From contig JAPZSB010000008.1 of the NCBI GenBank assembly GCA_027531565.1, positions 212,350-276,349 of the forward strand: a DNA stretch of 64,000 bases, read 5' to 3'. The DNA is from Beijerinckiaceae bacterium (GTDB lineage Bacteria; Pseudomonadota; Alphaproteobacteria; Rhizobiales; Beijerinckiaceae). The translations under genes and the position numbers were made by a program. The notes beneath the pieces are model-generated. The model saw only the letters and a list, made by a program, of their open reading frames with translations, was not told the origin of the DNA and did no database searches. This document shows positions 9,905-18,549 of the stretch, piece after piece (position 1 is the first letter of the stretch; the number at the start of each line of letters is the position of its first letter).

Positions 9905-11494
9905 ATGACCACGCATGTCGCGCTTGATCCGGCTTTCGCCGAGCTTGTCGATCTCTGGGCCCCCGTGCGCCAGATCGGCACCGGCTTCGAGTTTACCGAA
10001 GGGCCGGTCTGGCACCCGCGGGACCAGTATCTGCTGTTCTCGGACATGCCGGGCGATGTCCGCCGCCGCTGGGACCGGAGCGGCATCACCGAGGTGATGC
10101 GCCCGGCCAACAAGTGCAACGGCATGACCTATGATGCCGACCTGAACCTCATCGTCTGCGAACACGCCACCTCGATGCTCGTGCGGGAACGTCCGGATGG
10201 CCGCCGGGATGTGCTCGCCTCGCATTTCGACGGGCGCGAACTCAACAGCCCGAACGATGTCGTCGTGAAATCCGACGGGGCGATCTATTTCTCCGATCCC
10301 TGGTATGGCCGGATGCCGGTTTACGGCGTCGAACGGCCCCGCCAGCTCGGCTTCCAGGGCGTCTATCGCATTCCGCCCGGCGGCGGCGCGCCGCAATTGC
10401 TGGTCGAGCGCATGCTGTTCGACCAGCCGAACGGCCTCTGCTTCTGCCCGGACGAGAGCAAGCTCTACATCAACGACACGGTCCAGCATGTGATCCGCGT
10501 CTTCGAGGTCCAGCCGAACGGCATGCTCGCCAATGGCCGGGTCTTTGCCTCCGGCATCGTCTCGGCCAGCGAGCCCGGCGTTCCGGATGGCATGAAATGC
10601 GACCTGTTCGGCAATGTCTGGGTCTGCGGCCCCGGCGGCGTCTGGGTCTATGCGCCGGATGGCCGGCTGATCGGCAAGCTGCGCGTGCCGGAACTGGTCG
10701 GCAACCTCGCCTGGGGTGGGCCGGATTTCCGCACGCTTTTCCTCACCGCCACCCATTCGGTCTATGCGGTGGACACCAAGGTCGGCCCGCGGAGCGAGCC
10801 CTACATGCGCAACGTCCCGGCCCGGAGCGGCAGCGCCCCGCAGGCCGGCGCCAGCATCGCGCGGAACGGCACGAAAAAGGCCGCGCCGGGCTATGCGCTC
10901 GATCCCGGCCGCTGCGCGCTCATCATCCAGGACATGCAGAATGACGTGGTGATGGACGGTGGCGCCTTCGCGGCCTCCGGCTCGCCCGCCCATTGCCGCG
11001 AGCAGAACGCCATCGGCAATGCCGCCCGCCTCGCCGCTGCCGCGCGGGCAAAGGGCATCCCGGTGATCCATGTCTGGTTCGTGGTCGAGCCGGGCTGCCC
11101 GGGCGTGACGATGAACGCGCCGCTTTTCGAGGGGCTCGCCGATGCCCGCGCGCTGGTGCGTGGCACCTGGGGCGTCGCCCCGGTGCCGGGCCTCGAGGCG
11201 CAGCCGGGGGATCATGTCGTCGAGAAGCAGCGCATGAGCGCGTGGGAAGGCACCCGGCTCGAAACCGTGCTCAAGGCCCTGAAGCGTGATATCGTCGTGG
11301 TGACGGGCGCCTGGACCAACATGTCCATCGAACACACCTCGCGGACCGGCGCGGACAAGGGCTATTTCATGGTCGTGCCGGAGGATTGCTGCTCCACCAT
11401 GAATGCCGAGTGGCACACGGCCTCGGTGAATTACGCGCTGCAGAACGTGGCCGTCATTACCGATGCCGAGGCGCTGATCGCTGCCTGGAGCTGA
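9905..11494 (+). CDS. Fusion: SMP-30/gluconolactonase domain plus isochorismatase-like hydrolase domain
   Basis: 529 residues in one frame. Residues about 1-300 are a six-bladed SMP-30/gluconolactonase propeller (FTEGPVWHP, LNSPNDVVVKSDG, FDQPNGLCFCPDE, GVPDGMKCD). After a short linker, residues about 330-529 are an isochorismatase/cysteine-hydrolase domain with the catalytic Asp in LIIQDMQND and Lys in VEKQRMSAW. The expected catalytic Cys of the TNxC motif is Ser474 (WTNMSIEHT; codon tcc, 11324-11326). Isochorismatase proper also works without that Cys, so the domain may be hydrolytic by another route or non-catalytic. Confidence 0.87.
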   Translation: MTTHVALDPAFAELVDLWAPVRQIGTGFEFTEGPVWHPRDQYLLFSDMPGDVRRRWDRSGITEVMRPANKCNGMTYDADLNLIVCEHATSMLVRERPDGRRDVLASHFDGRELNSPNDVVVKSDGAIYFSDPWYGRMPVYGVERPRQLGFQGVYRIPPGGGAPQLLVERMLFDQPNGLCFCPDESKLYINDTVQHVIRVFEVQPNGMLANGRVFASGIVSASEPGVPDGMKCDLFGNVWVCGPGGVWVYAPDGRLIGKLRVPELVGNLAWGGPDFRTLFLTATHSVYAVDTKVGPRSEPYMRNVPARSGSAPQAGASIARNGTKKAAPGYALDPGRCALIIQDMQNDVVMDGGAFAASGSPAHCREQNAIGNAARLAAAARAKGIPVIHVWFVVEPGCPGVTMNAPLFEGLADARALVRGTWGVAPVPGLEAQPGDHVVEKQRMSAWEGTRLETVLKALKRDIVVVTGAWTNMSIEHTSRTGADKGYFMVVPEDCCSTMNAEWHTASVNYALQNVAVITDAEALIAAWS

Positions 11495-11564
11495 GCCCGG
11501 GCGGGATGGATTCCACCCCTGCCTTCGCCTAGACTTTGCCGGACAGCAAGGCGGAACGGGGGCC

Positions 11565-11915
11565 ATGGGCAAGGCAGGCGGCATTTCCATCCACGCGGTC
11601 GATGTCTCGACCGGAAAGGTCGCGGCGGGTCTGGCGGTGGAACTGCACCGGCTGGAACCGGCGCCGGCCCTCGTCGCAACCGGGACGATCGGCCCGAACG
11701 GCCTGCTCGACCATCCTTCTGCCGCGGGCGAGGGCATCACGGCAGGGCTCTACGAGGTCCGGTTCGATCTCGGTGGCTTCTTCGCGGCTTCAGGCCGGGA
11801 GGCGCCCTTCCTCGATCAGGTCCCGTTCCGCTTCCATGTCCGGCAGGTCGCCGAACACTATCACCTGCCGTTCAAGTTCACGCCCTTCGGGTTCTCGCTG
11901 TTCCGGGGGGCCTGA
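11565..11915 (+). CDS. Divergent transthyretin-like / 5-hydroxyisourate hydrolase-family protein
   Basis: 116 residues. The transthyretin-like fold of HIU hydrolase is recognisable: SIHAVDVSTGKVAAGL at the start (His10), RFHVRQVAEHYHLPF, and a C-terminal PFGFSLFRGA matching the family's YRGS tail. Two usual active-site features differ: the Arg of the TNxDGR loop is replaced (GPNGLL, 43-48) and the terminal Ser is Ala. It may act on a modified HIU-like substrate or have lost activity. It converges with the amidohydrolase gene, whose stop abuts its own. Confidence 0.78.
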   Translation: MGKAGGISIHAVDVSTGKVAAGLAVELHRLEPAPALVATGTIGPNGLLDHPSAAGEGITAGLYEVRFDLGGFFAASGREAPFLDQVPFRFHVRQVAEHYHLPFKFTPFGFSLFRGA

Positions 11916-13457
11916 TCAGCGCGCATTGTAATGCGTGTGCGGCGGGAGCGGTTCCTCCGGCAGCCAGCGATCATAGAACGCCTTCACATGCGGGAAGACC
12001 GCCTCGGCCAGCTGCTGCCGCGCGATCTCGCCGGGCGTGAGCGGCGCGGCGAGGCTCTCGCGGATCGCCTCGTGGATGGCGATGCGGTCGATCCGCAGGA
12101 ACCGGCCTTCGGCATAGATGACCTCGCCGCCGACCATGACCGACTCGACCGCTTCCGGTTTCGCGCGATGGACCAGCACATCGACGAGCGGGGTTCCGGC
12201 ATGCTGGTAGGGGCGGGTGATGCGCGCATGGTCCAGCACCACGAGATCAGCCTCCGATCCCGGTCGCAGCGAGCCGATCGCCGTGCCGAACGGCGTCGTC
12301 GCGGCGCCATGCTCGGTGGCCATCCGGAACACATCCGCTGCGGAAGGATGCGGCGCGTCGATGCCCGGCTCGCGATGGGCGCGCAGCACAAGCCGCATTT
12401 CCTGAAGCATGTCGCGGTCATCGTTGAGGCCGGCTTCGTCGATGCCAAGGCAGACCGGGATGCCCTTCGCAAGGAAGCGATTGACCGGCGCGATGCCGCT
12501 TTTGAGCCGGAAATTCGACGAGCAGTTATGGCAGATCCGCACGCCATGCGCCGCGCAGAGATCGATCTCGGCCTCGCTCATCCAGACGCCATGCCCGAGC
12601 GTCAGCCGGTCATGCACCAGCCCGAACCGCGCCAGATGCGCCAGCGCGGATCCGCCTGTCCGCCGCCGGGCATATTCCCGCTGATAGGGCGTCTCGAGCA
12701 GATGCATATGCATCGGCAGGCCATGGCGCGCGGAGAGTTCCGCCGCGAGCCCGAGCGCCGCGTCCGACAGCCAGTGAAGGTTCGCCGGAGCGATCTGCAG
12801 GCGGATGCGGCTCTCGCCGGCCAGCTCCGCGTGCAGGGCATCGAACACGGCGACCTGCTGATCCAGCGGCAGCGTGAAACGCTCGAAATAGGCGCGCAAG
12901 GCCGGGCGCAGCGCTTCCGGCACGCTCTCGGTGAAGAGCCGGTCATCGGCATAGACCAGCCGGTTCTGGTCGCGCAGGGCCATGGAATAGGAAGCCCGCA
13001 TCCCGATCTCGCGATAGGCGCCGATCACCTTCCGCGCCGCGCCGAGGACGGCCTGCGCCTCGCCCGGTGCGCGGGAATGCAGGTGCTGCACGGTGGTGAT
13101 CCCGCTGGCGATCATCTCGAAAGCGGAGAACAGCGTGTCGAGCCGGAGATCGACGTCGCGCAACGCGAGGCGGGAGGCGAACCACAATTCCAGCGGATGG
13201 TCGGGCGAGCCGAGCTGGAACGGCGTCAGCCCGACATGGTGATGCGCATTGATCAGCCCCGGCATGATGACCTTGCCGCTTCCGCCGATCTCCCGCGCGC
13301 CGGGATGTCGGGTCCGCATCACCGCCGCAGGTCCTATCGCCGCCACACGCCCGCTTTCGATGGCGATGGCGGCCTCTTCATGGATCTGCAGCGTGCCGTC
13401 CGGCGTGAAGCCCTCGATGATCCGGTCACCGATCGCGAGAATGGTTTCGGGCTTCAT
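11916..13457 (-). CDS. ATZ/TRZ-type amidohydrolase (guanine/oxoguanine deaminase-like)
   Basis: 513 residues from the ATG at 13457; an in-frame ATG at 13490 would overlap the upstream deacetylase gene. Metal ligands of subtype III amidohydrolases are visible: INAHHHVGLT, MHMHLLET, TLGHGVWMSE, and GIDEAGLNDDRDML, with the composite domain closing in LRPGSEADLVVLDH. Relatives deaminate or dechlorinate purines, triazines and similar N-heterocycles. It lies 20 bases after the deacetylase gene on the same strand, forming a two-gene unit divergent from the transporter operon. Confidence 0.88.
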   Translation of the reverse strand: MKPETILAIGDRIIEGFTPDGTLQIHEEAAIAIESGRVAAIGPAAVMRTRHPGAREIGGSGKVIMPGLINAHHHVGLTPFQLGSPDHPLELWFASRLALRDVDLRLDTLFSAFEMIASGITTVQHLHSRAPGEAQAVLGAARKVIGAYREIGMRASYSMALRDQNRLVYADDRLFTESVPEALRPALRAYFERFTLPLDQQVAVFDALHAELAGESRIRLQIAPANLHWLSDAALGLAAELSARHGLPMHMHLLETPYQREYARRRTGGSALAHLARFGLVHDRLTLGHGVWMSEAEIDLCAAHGVRICHNCSSNFRLKSGIAPVNRFLAKGIPVCLGIDEAGLNDDRDMLQEMRLVLRAHREPGIDAPHPSAADVFRMATEHGAATTPFGTAIGSLRPGSEADLVVLDHARITRPYQHAGTPLVDVLVHRAKPEAVESVMVGGEVIYAEGRFLRIDRIAIHEAIRESLAAPLTPGEIARQQLAEAVFPHVKAFYDRWLPEEPLPPHTHYNAR

Positions 13458-13477
13458 CGGTCGATCCTCGCGGGCTG

Positions 13478-14380
13478 TCATGGCGGGCATGCCGCAGCAA
13501 AGGCCCGGGCAATGGCATCGCGCCGGGCGACATAGACCCGGTCTCCCAAAGCGGCCAGCCGGGCCAGCACCTGTTCGAAAGCCGGGAAGCGTGCCGGCCG
13601 GCCGCAGATGCGGAGATGGTAGCCGATATTGAGCAGGCGCGGCCGGCCGTGATCGGCTTCGGCCAGCAGCACGTCGAGCGCATCCGAGACATAGTCCACC
13701 ATCTCGCCGGCCCTCACGAACCCGTTGGGATGGAAGAACTTCATGTCGTTCGTGTCCAGCGCATAGGGAAGCACCAGCAGGGGCGCTTCGCCCGCGCGGT
13801 CCCAGTAGGGCAGGTCATCGTCGAACGCATTCGAGGCATAGGCAAAGCCCCGTTCGCGCAGTAGGGCGCGCGTCCAGTCGCTCTCGGCGCCCCGGCAGAA
13901 GAACCCGGCCGGGCGGGTGCCGCAGGCCGCCTCGATCACCGCGATGGAGCGGTCGAGATCACGCGCCTCCTCGGCGCTGCTGGCATAGTCGGCATGGGGC
14001 CGCCAGCGCCAGCCATGCAGGGCCGGCTCATGGCCTCGGCGCACAACCTCCGCGGCGAGAGCCGGCGACTGCTCCACCGCCCTGCCGCAGAAGAAGAAGG
14101 TGGCTGGCAGGGCGTGCCGGTCCAGCGCGTCGAGCATCCGCCAGAGACCGGCCCGCATGCCATAGGCGAAAATCTGTTCCTGCCCGCGATCCCGCCGCCC
14201 GGGCTCGACCACGCTGATCACCTCGCCCATGCGTTCGCTGGCCGGATCGCCATAACCGACCTGCATTTCCGCGCCTTCCTCGAAATTGACCACGACGGAA
14301 ACCGCAAGCCGGGCGCCATTCGGCCAGCGGAGATCCGGCCATATTCCGCCATAGCCGGTCAGGTCATTCGGCATGCGCAA
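13478..14380 (-). CDS. Polysaccharide-deacetylase-fold protein, PuuE-like (divergent copy)
   Basis: 300 residues; an ATG six bases downstream (14374) is also possible. It shares its layout with the PuuE-type gene at 18550: VVVNFEEGAEMQ, FAYGMRAGLWRMLDAL, PALHGWRWRPH, AFDDDLPYWDR and YALDTNDMKFF. The PuuE allantoinase family has an NodB-type fold but hydrolyses a cyclic amide. This copy is more diverged from the canonical sequence (FFCRGAESDWT where the other has WYCRYGPSVNT), suggesting a related but different ring-opening substrate. Confidence 0.82.
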   Translation of the reverse strand: MRMPNDLTGYGGIWPDLRWPNGARLAVSVVVNFEEGAEMQVGYGDPASERMGEVISVVEPGRRDRGQEQIFAYGMRAGLWRMLDALDRHALPATFFFCGRAVEQSPALAAEVVRRGHEPALHGWRWRPHADYASSAEEARDLDRSIAVIEAACGTRPAGFFCRGAESDWTRALLRERGFAYASNAFDDDLPYWDRAGEAPLLVLPYALDTNDMKFFHPNGFVRAGEMVDYVSDALDVLLAEADHGRPRLLNIGYHLRICGRPARFPAFEQVLARLAALGDRVYVARRDAIARAFAAACPP

Positions 14381-14680
14381 GTCTCGGAAAGGTCTCGGGC
14401 AAGGACGACGGCATTGGCAGGGGGCCTCGTTGCTGGGGCTTGTGGCGGCGAGGCGAAGGTCTCGCCGGCCAGGTGAGCCGGATCAAGCAAGGGCAGTGCC
14501 GGTGCACGATCCGGCCACCTGCACACGATTGCCCATTTTTTAGACAGCTTCGAGCATTTTGTATAAAAAATTCAACAGATCGCCCAGCGATTGGGCGCTC
14601 GCGGCTCCGGATGGCCTCCTGCAGGGTGGCACGGGCGTTGCGTGGTCGTTGGCCAACATCGTGTCGTCCGGAACAATCGT
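14381..14680. other. Divergent intergenic region between deacetylase/amidohydrolase unit and ABC transporter operon
   Basis: About 300 bases with no convincing gene. The left two thirds are GC-rich and featureless; the last third has an AT-rich patch (14534-14580) that holds a sigma70-like promoter for the transporter operon. Confidence 0.6.
14540..14567 (+). promoter_or_regulatory. Predicted sigma70-type promoter of the ABC transporter operon
   Basis: TTAGAC (14540-14545), a 16-base spacer, then TATAAA (14562-14567) in an otherwise GC-rich intergenic stretch, upstream of the transporter ATPase. TTGTATAAAA at the -10 region resembles half of the TTGTATACAA-type operators used by some GntR regulators, which could make it a controlled promoter. 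Inference from base pattern only. Confidence 0.4.
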
Positions 14681-15796
14681 GTGCCCTCGCCAGACCCTCT
14701 CGCCCCGCCGGAAATCCAGAGCCAGCCGCTGACGCTGGATGCCATCTCGCACAGCTATGGCGATGCGCTGGCCGTCAACGAGGTCACGCTGGAAGTCCGG
14801 GCCGGCGAGCTGATTGCCTTGCTGGGCCCTTCCGGTTGCGGAAAATCCACCCTCCTGCGGATCGTGGCCGGCTTCATCAACCAGACTTCGGGCCGCGTGG
14901 TCATCGCCGACCGTGTGGTGGATTCCCTGCCGCCGAACCGGCGGGAAGTGGGCATCGTCTTCCAGTCCTACGCCCTGTTCCCGCATATGACCGTGGCGGA
15001 AAACATCGCCTACGGGCTCGAAGCGCGCGGCGAGAGCAAGGCGACCTGCCGCGAGCGGGTCAGCGAGATGCTGGCCACGGTGCGGATGGAGGGTTTCGCC
15101 GACCGCAAGCCCCGGCAGCTTTCCGGCGGCCAGCAGCAGCGCGTGGCGCTGGCGCGGGCGCTCGCCGTCCGGCCGCGGATCCTGCTTCTGGACGAACCCT
15201 TCGCCGCGCTCGACAAGAACCTGCGCCTCGACATGCAGATCGAGATCAAGCGCCTGCAGCGCCAGTTCGGGCTGACGGCCATTCTCGTCACGCATGATCA
15301 GGACGAGGCGATGTCGATCGCCGACCGGATCGCCGTGATGAGCAAGGGGCGGATCGAGCAGCTCGGCTCCCCGGTCGAGATCTACGACCAGCCGGAAACC
15401 CTGTTCGTGAACGATTTCATCGGCTCCTCGAACCGCTTTGCCGGCGTGATCGAAAGCGCGGGCGAGGGCGCCTATGGTGTTCGCCTTGCCAGCGGCGCGC
15501 TCTGGAATGTGGCCAGCCGCAAGGCCTTTGCCCCGGGTGACCGGGTTGTCGCCACGATCCGGCCCGAACAGCTCGTCCTGACCGATCAGGCCACCGACGG
15601 GAGCATTCCCGTCACGCTCAAGCTCAGCCTGCCGATCGGCGGCGAGCTGATCCATGACGTGGAAACCCGCTCCGGCGAGGCCTTCAAGGTCGCCGCCGGC
15701 CGCCGGCCGGGCGAGCCCGTCAGCCCGATGGCCGCCACCCATTGCGCCCTGGCCCCGCATGCCAGGCCCGTCCTCTTTCCCCAACCCGCCGCATGA
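14681..15796 (+). CDS. ABC transporter ATP-binding protein (PotA-like)
   Basis: 371 residues if translation starts at the GTG at 14681; the open frame extends to 14591 but has no better start. Walker A GPSGCGKST (49-57), Q-loop VFQSYALFPHMT, signature LSGGQQQRVALARAL (from about 147), Walker B ILLLDEPF and a C-terminal TOBE domain. It energises import with the two permeases and binding protein that follow. It belongs to the spermidine/putrescine-Fe-sulfate subclass; the real ligand is probably the compound degraded by the surrounding enzymes. Confidence 0.88.
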   Translation: MPSPDPLAPPEIQSQPLTLDAISHSYGDALAVNEVTLEVRAGELIALLGPSGCGKSTLLRIVAGFINQTSGRVVIADRVVDSLPPNRREVGIVFQSYALFPHMTVAENIAYGLEARGESKATCRERVSEMLATVRMEGFADRKPRQLSGGQQQRVALARALAVRPRILLLDEPFAALDKNLRLDMQIEIKRLQRQFGLTAILVTHDQDEAMSIADRIAVMSKGRIEQLGSPVEIYDQPETLFVNDFIGSSNRFAGVIESAGEGAYGVRLASGALWNVASRKAFAPGDRVVATIRPEQLVLTDQATDGSIPVTLKLSLPIGGELIHDVETRSGEAFKVAAGRRPGEPVSPMAATHCALAPHARPVLFPQPAA

Positions 15797-15828
15797 GGCG
15801 GCGCCTGACGTCACAAGGAGAAGCCGAC

Positions 15829-16857
15829 ATGACCGATCTGACCCGCCGTTCCGCGCTCAAGGGCGTCGCCGCGCTCGGCGCCGCCGCTGCGCTGCCGCTG
15901 CCCGCCCGCGCCTCGACCTCGCTCAACGCCGCGATCTATCCCGGCACCTGGGACGAGGCCTACCGCGCGATCGTCGCGCCGCAGCTCAAGGCCAAGCACG
16001 GCATCGACGTGGCCTTCGATACGCTCTGGGCTGTCGACCAGGTGACGAAAGTGCGTGCTGCCCGAGGCGTGCCGCCCTTCGATTGCTTCGTGCTCGATCC
16101 CGGCCCCTCCGCCGCGGCCCGCCAGGCAGGCCTGTTCGACCCGATCGATGCCTCCAAGCTCACCAATGCCTCGAAGCTTCCGGCCGGCATGATCGCCCCG
16201 GACGCGGTGACGGTGAACGTGCAGGTCGTCGGCATCTGCTACAACCCGAAGAAGGTGCCGAACCCGCCCAAGACCTGGGCGCAGCTTTTCGAGTCGCCCT
16301 ATGTCGAGCGCCTCGGCCTGACTGGTTTCCAGACGACCTTCGGCACGGTCTCGCTGGTCGAGATGGCCAAGGCCTTCGGGGGCTCGGCCACGGATATCGA
16401 GCCGATCTTCAGGAAGCTGAAGGAAGTCCTGCCGAAGGTTGCCGCCGTGTCGACCCCGGCGGCGCTGCCGGGCCTGTTCCAGCAGGGCCAGATCGATATC
16501 ATGTATACCAACACCAACAATGCCGCGACGCTGAAAGCCAAGGGTGTCGACATCGCCTTCCTCGCGCCGGAGAGCGGGGCCATCACCTTCTCCACGACCC
16601 TGCATATCGTGAAGGGTTCGGAGAACCGCGAAGCCGCGCACAAGTATATCGACACGGTGATCGCGGCCGATGCGCAGTCGAAGCTGCAGCTTTCGCCCTA
16701 CAACATGATCCCGGTCAACAAGGACGTGAAGCTCTCCGACAATCTCGACGTGAAGTCGCTCGACGAGGTGGCGAAGATGGTCACGCATGACTGGAACGTC
16801 ATCAACCCGCAGCGCGCGGCCTGGATCGAGCGCTTCAACAAGGAAATCACGAAGTAA
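15829..16857 (+). CDS. ABC transporter periplasmic substrate-binding protein (PotD-like), Tat-type signal
   Basis: 342 residues. The N terminus has a twin-arginine-type signal (TRRSALKG, then a hydrophobic Ala/Leu stretch ending ARA-S), so it is exported folded to the periplasm. The body is a type 2 binding protein of the spermidine/putrescine family (AAIYPGTWDEAYR, FDCFVLDPGPSA, GQIDIMYTNTNNA). A strong ribosome site (aaggag, 15815-15820) fixes the start at 15829; the longer frame upstream overlaps the ATPase gene. It delivers the unknown ligand to the two permeases. Confidence 0.88.
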   Translation: MTDLTRRSALKGVAALGAAAALPLPARASTSLNAAIYPGTWDEAYRAIVAPQLKAKHGIDVAFDTLWAVDQVTKVRAARGVPPFDCFVLDPGPSAAARQAGLFDPIDASKLTNASKLPAGMIAPDAVTVNVQVVGICYNPKKVPNPPKTWAQLFESPYVERLGLTGFQTTFGTVSLVEMAKAFGGSATDIEPIFRKLKEVLPKVAAVSTPAALPGLFQQGQIDIMYTNTNNAATLKAKGVDIAFLAPESGAITFSTTLHIVKGSENREAAHKYIDTVIAADAQSKLQLSPYNMIPVNKDVKLSDNLDVKSLDEVAKMVTHDWNVINPQRAAWIERFNKEITK

Positions 16858-16869
16858 GGCGGCGGGAAC

Positions 16870-17724
16870 ATGAGCGGGGCGGCAACAAGCGAAACGGCAG
16901 GAGTGGAGTGGCGCCTCGCGGCGCCGCTCGGCCTGACCTATCTCGCCTTCTTCGCCGCGCCGCTCCTCATCCTGCTGGTGATGTCCTTCTCGGTCGATGA
17001 CAATCTCGGCGGGTTCTCGCTGGCCGCCTGGGCCAAGTTCTGGGGTGATCCGTTCTATCGCGGCGTCGTCTGGGACACGTTGCGCCTCGGCCTCGTGACC
17101 GTGGCCATGACCACGCTCTTCGCCTACCCGATCGCGCTGCTCTTCATCGCGAGCGGGCCCGGCCTCCAGCGGCTGCTGCTCTTCATCGTGCTGCTGCCGC
17201 TGCTGACTTCGGTCGTGATCCGCACCTTCGCCTGGATCGCCATCCTCAGCCGGGAAGGGGTGCTCAATCAGGCGCTGCTGGCGCTCGGGCTGACGACGGC
17301 ACCGCTCAACCTGCTCCAGACGGAACTCGGCCTCGTCATCGCGCTGATGCAGATCGAGATGCCGCTGATGCTCCTGCCTCTCATCACGGTGATGCAGCAG
17401 ATCGATCCCAGCCTGTCCGATGCCTCCCGCGCGCTCGGGGGCTCGAAATGGCGGACCTTCCGCAAGGTCATCCTGCCGCTTTCGCTGCCGGGCTGGATCG
17501 CCGGCGCCACGCTCGTCTTCGCTTCGGCGACGACGGCCTTCATCTCGCAGACCGTCATCGGCGGCGCGCGGCTCGTCTACCTCCCGACGCTGATCTGGCA
17601 GCAGGCCATGGTGGTCTATAACTGGCCCTTCGCCGCCGTGGCCTCGGTCACGCTGCTCGTCGCCGTTCTGGCCGGCGTCAGCCTCTTTGCCATGCTCGGT
17701 CGCTTCGCGAGGACCACCGCATGA
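16870..17724 (+). CDS. ABC transporter permease (PotB-like)
   Basis: 284 residues, about six membrane helices, with the ATPase-docking EAA-type loop SDASRALGGSKWRTFRKVILP. It starts 12 bases after the binding-protein stop and overlaps the next permease by four bases. Together with that partner it forms the inner-membrane channel of the importer. Confidence 0.9.
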   Translation: MSGAATSETAGVEWRLAAPLGLTYLAFFAAPLLILLVMSFSVDDNLGGFSLAAWAKFWGDPFYRGVVWDTLRLGLVTVAMTTLFAYPIALLFIASGPGLQRLLLFIVLLPLLTSVVIRTFAWIAILSREGVLNQALLALGLTTAPLNLLQTELGLVIALMQIEMPLMLLPLITVMQQIDPSLSDASRALGGSKWRTFRKVILPLSLPGWIAGATLVFASATTAFISQTVIGGARLVYLPTLIWQQAMVVYNWPFAAVASVTLLVAVLAGVSLFAMLGRFARTTA

Positions 17725-18545
17725 CGCGCCAGCTCAACACGCCGATGGATCGCGGCTATTCGCTCGTCATGGGGACGCTGGCGGTGATCGGCCTCGGCAT
17801 CCTGATCGTGCCGGTCATCATCGTCCTGCTCAGCTCCTTCACCTCGTCGACGGTGCTGAAATTCCCGCCGCCCGGCTTCTCGCTGCGCTGGTACGAGGCG
17901 TTGCTCGATCCCGTCCGTTCGCGCCATGTCCATGTCGCGCTGTCGAACTCCCTCTGGGTGGCCCTCAGCGCCACGGCTTTGGCCGCAATCCTCGCGACGT
18001 TGGCCGCCCTTGCGCTCAACCGGGTGAGTCGCCCCTCGGCCCGGGCACTGGAGGCCGGGTTCCTTTCGCCGCTCATCCTGCCCGGCCTCGCCTTCGGCCT
18101 CGCGACGCTGATGTATTTCTCCATCCTCGGCTTCCGGCCATCGCTCAACCTGCTGATCGCCGGGCATATCGTGGTCATCGCGCCCTTCATCTTCCGGACC
18201 ACGCTGGCGAGCCTGACCCAGCTCGATCCGGCTTTGCATGAAAGCTCCGCCAGCCTGGGCGCCGGGCGCCTCTATACCTTCCGCCGCATCACCCTGCCGA
18301 TCATCGCGCCGGGCATCGCCGCCGGGGCTTTCCTCGCCTTTGTCGCCTCGATGGACAACGTGCCGGTCTCGCTCTTCCTCTCGAATGCCCGCACCAACAT
18401 GCTGCCGATCCGGATGTGGGGCATGATGGAGACGACGCTCGATGTCCGCGTCGCCGCCATGTCCGGCGCGCTGATCGTGGTCGTGCTGGTGCTGATGATC
18501 GTGATGGACCGGCTGACCAACCTGACCCGCCGCATGAGCATGTGA
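17721..18545 (+). CDS. ABC transporter permease (PotC-like)
   Basis: 274 residues, about six membrane helices, with the coupling loop ESSASLGAGRLYTFRRITLP. The start codon overlaps the stop of the first permease, a sign of translational coupling. The gene is followed four bases later by the PuuE-like gene, tying the importer to ring-opening enzymes. Confidence 0.9.
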   Translation: MTRQLNTPMDRGYSLVMGTLAVIGLGILIVPVIIVLLSSFTSSTVLKFPPPGFSLRWYEALLDPVRSRHVHVALSNSLWVALSATALAAILATLAALALNRVSRPSARALEAGFLSPLILPGLAFGLATLMYFSILGFRPSLNLLIAGHIVVIAPFIFRTTLASLTQLDPALHESSASLGAGRLYTFRRITLPIIAPGIAAGAFLAFVASMDNVPVSLFLSNARTNMLPIRMWGMMETTLDVRVAAMSGALIVVVLVLMIVMDRLTNLTRRMSM

Positions 18546-18549
18546 GACG

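Noticed and set aside
7985-11740. 1251-residue open frame on the minus strand
   Set aside because: A shadow of GC-rich plus-strand genes; its sequence is low-complexity Arg/Asp/His-rich with no domain.
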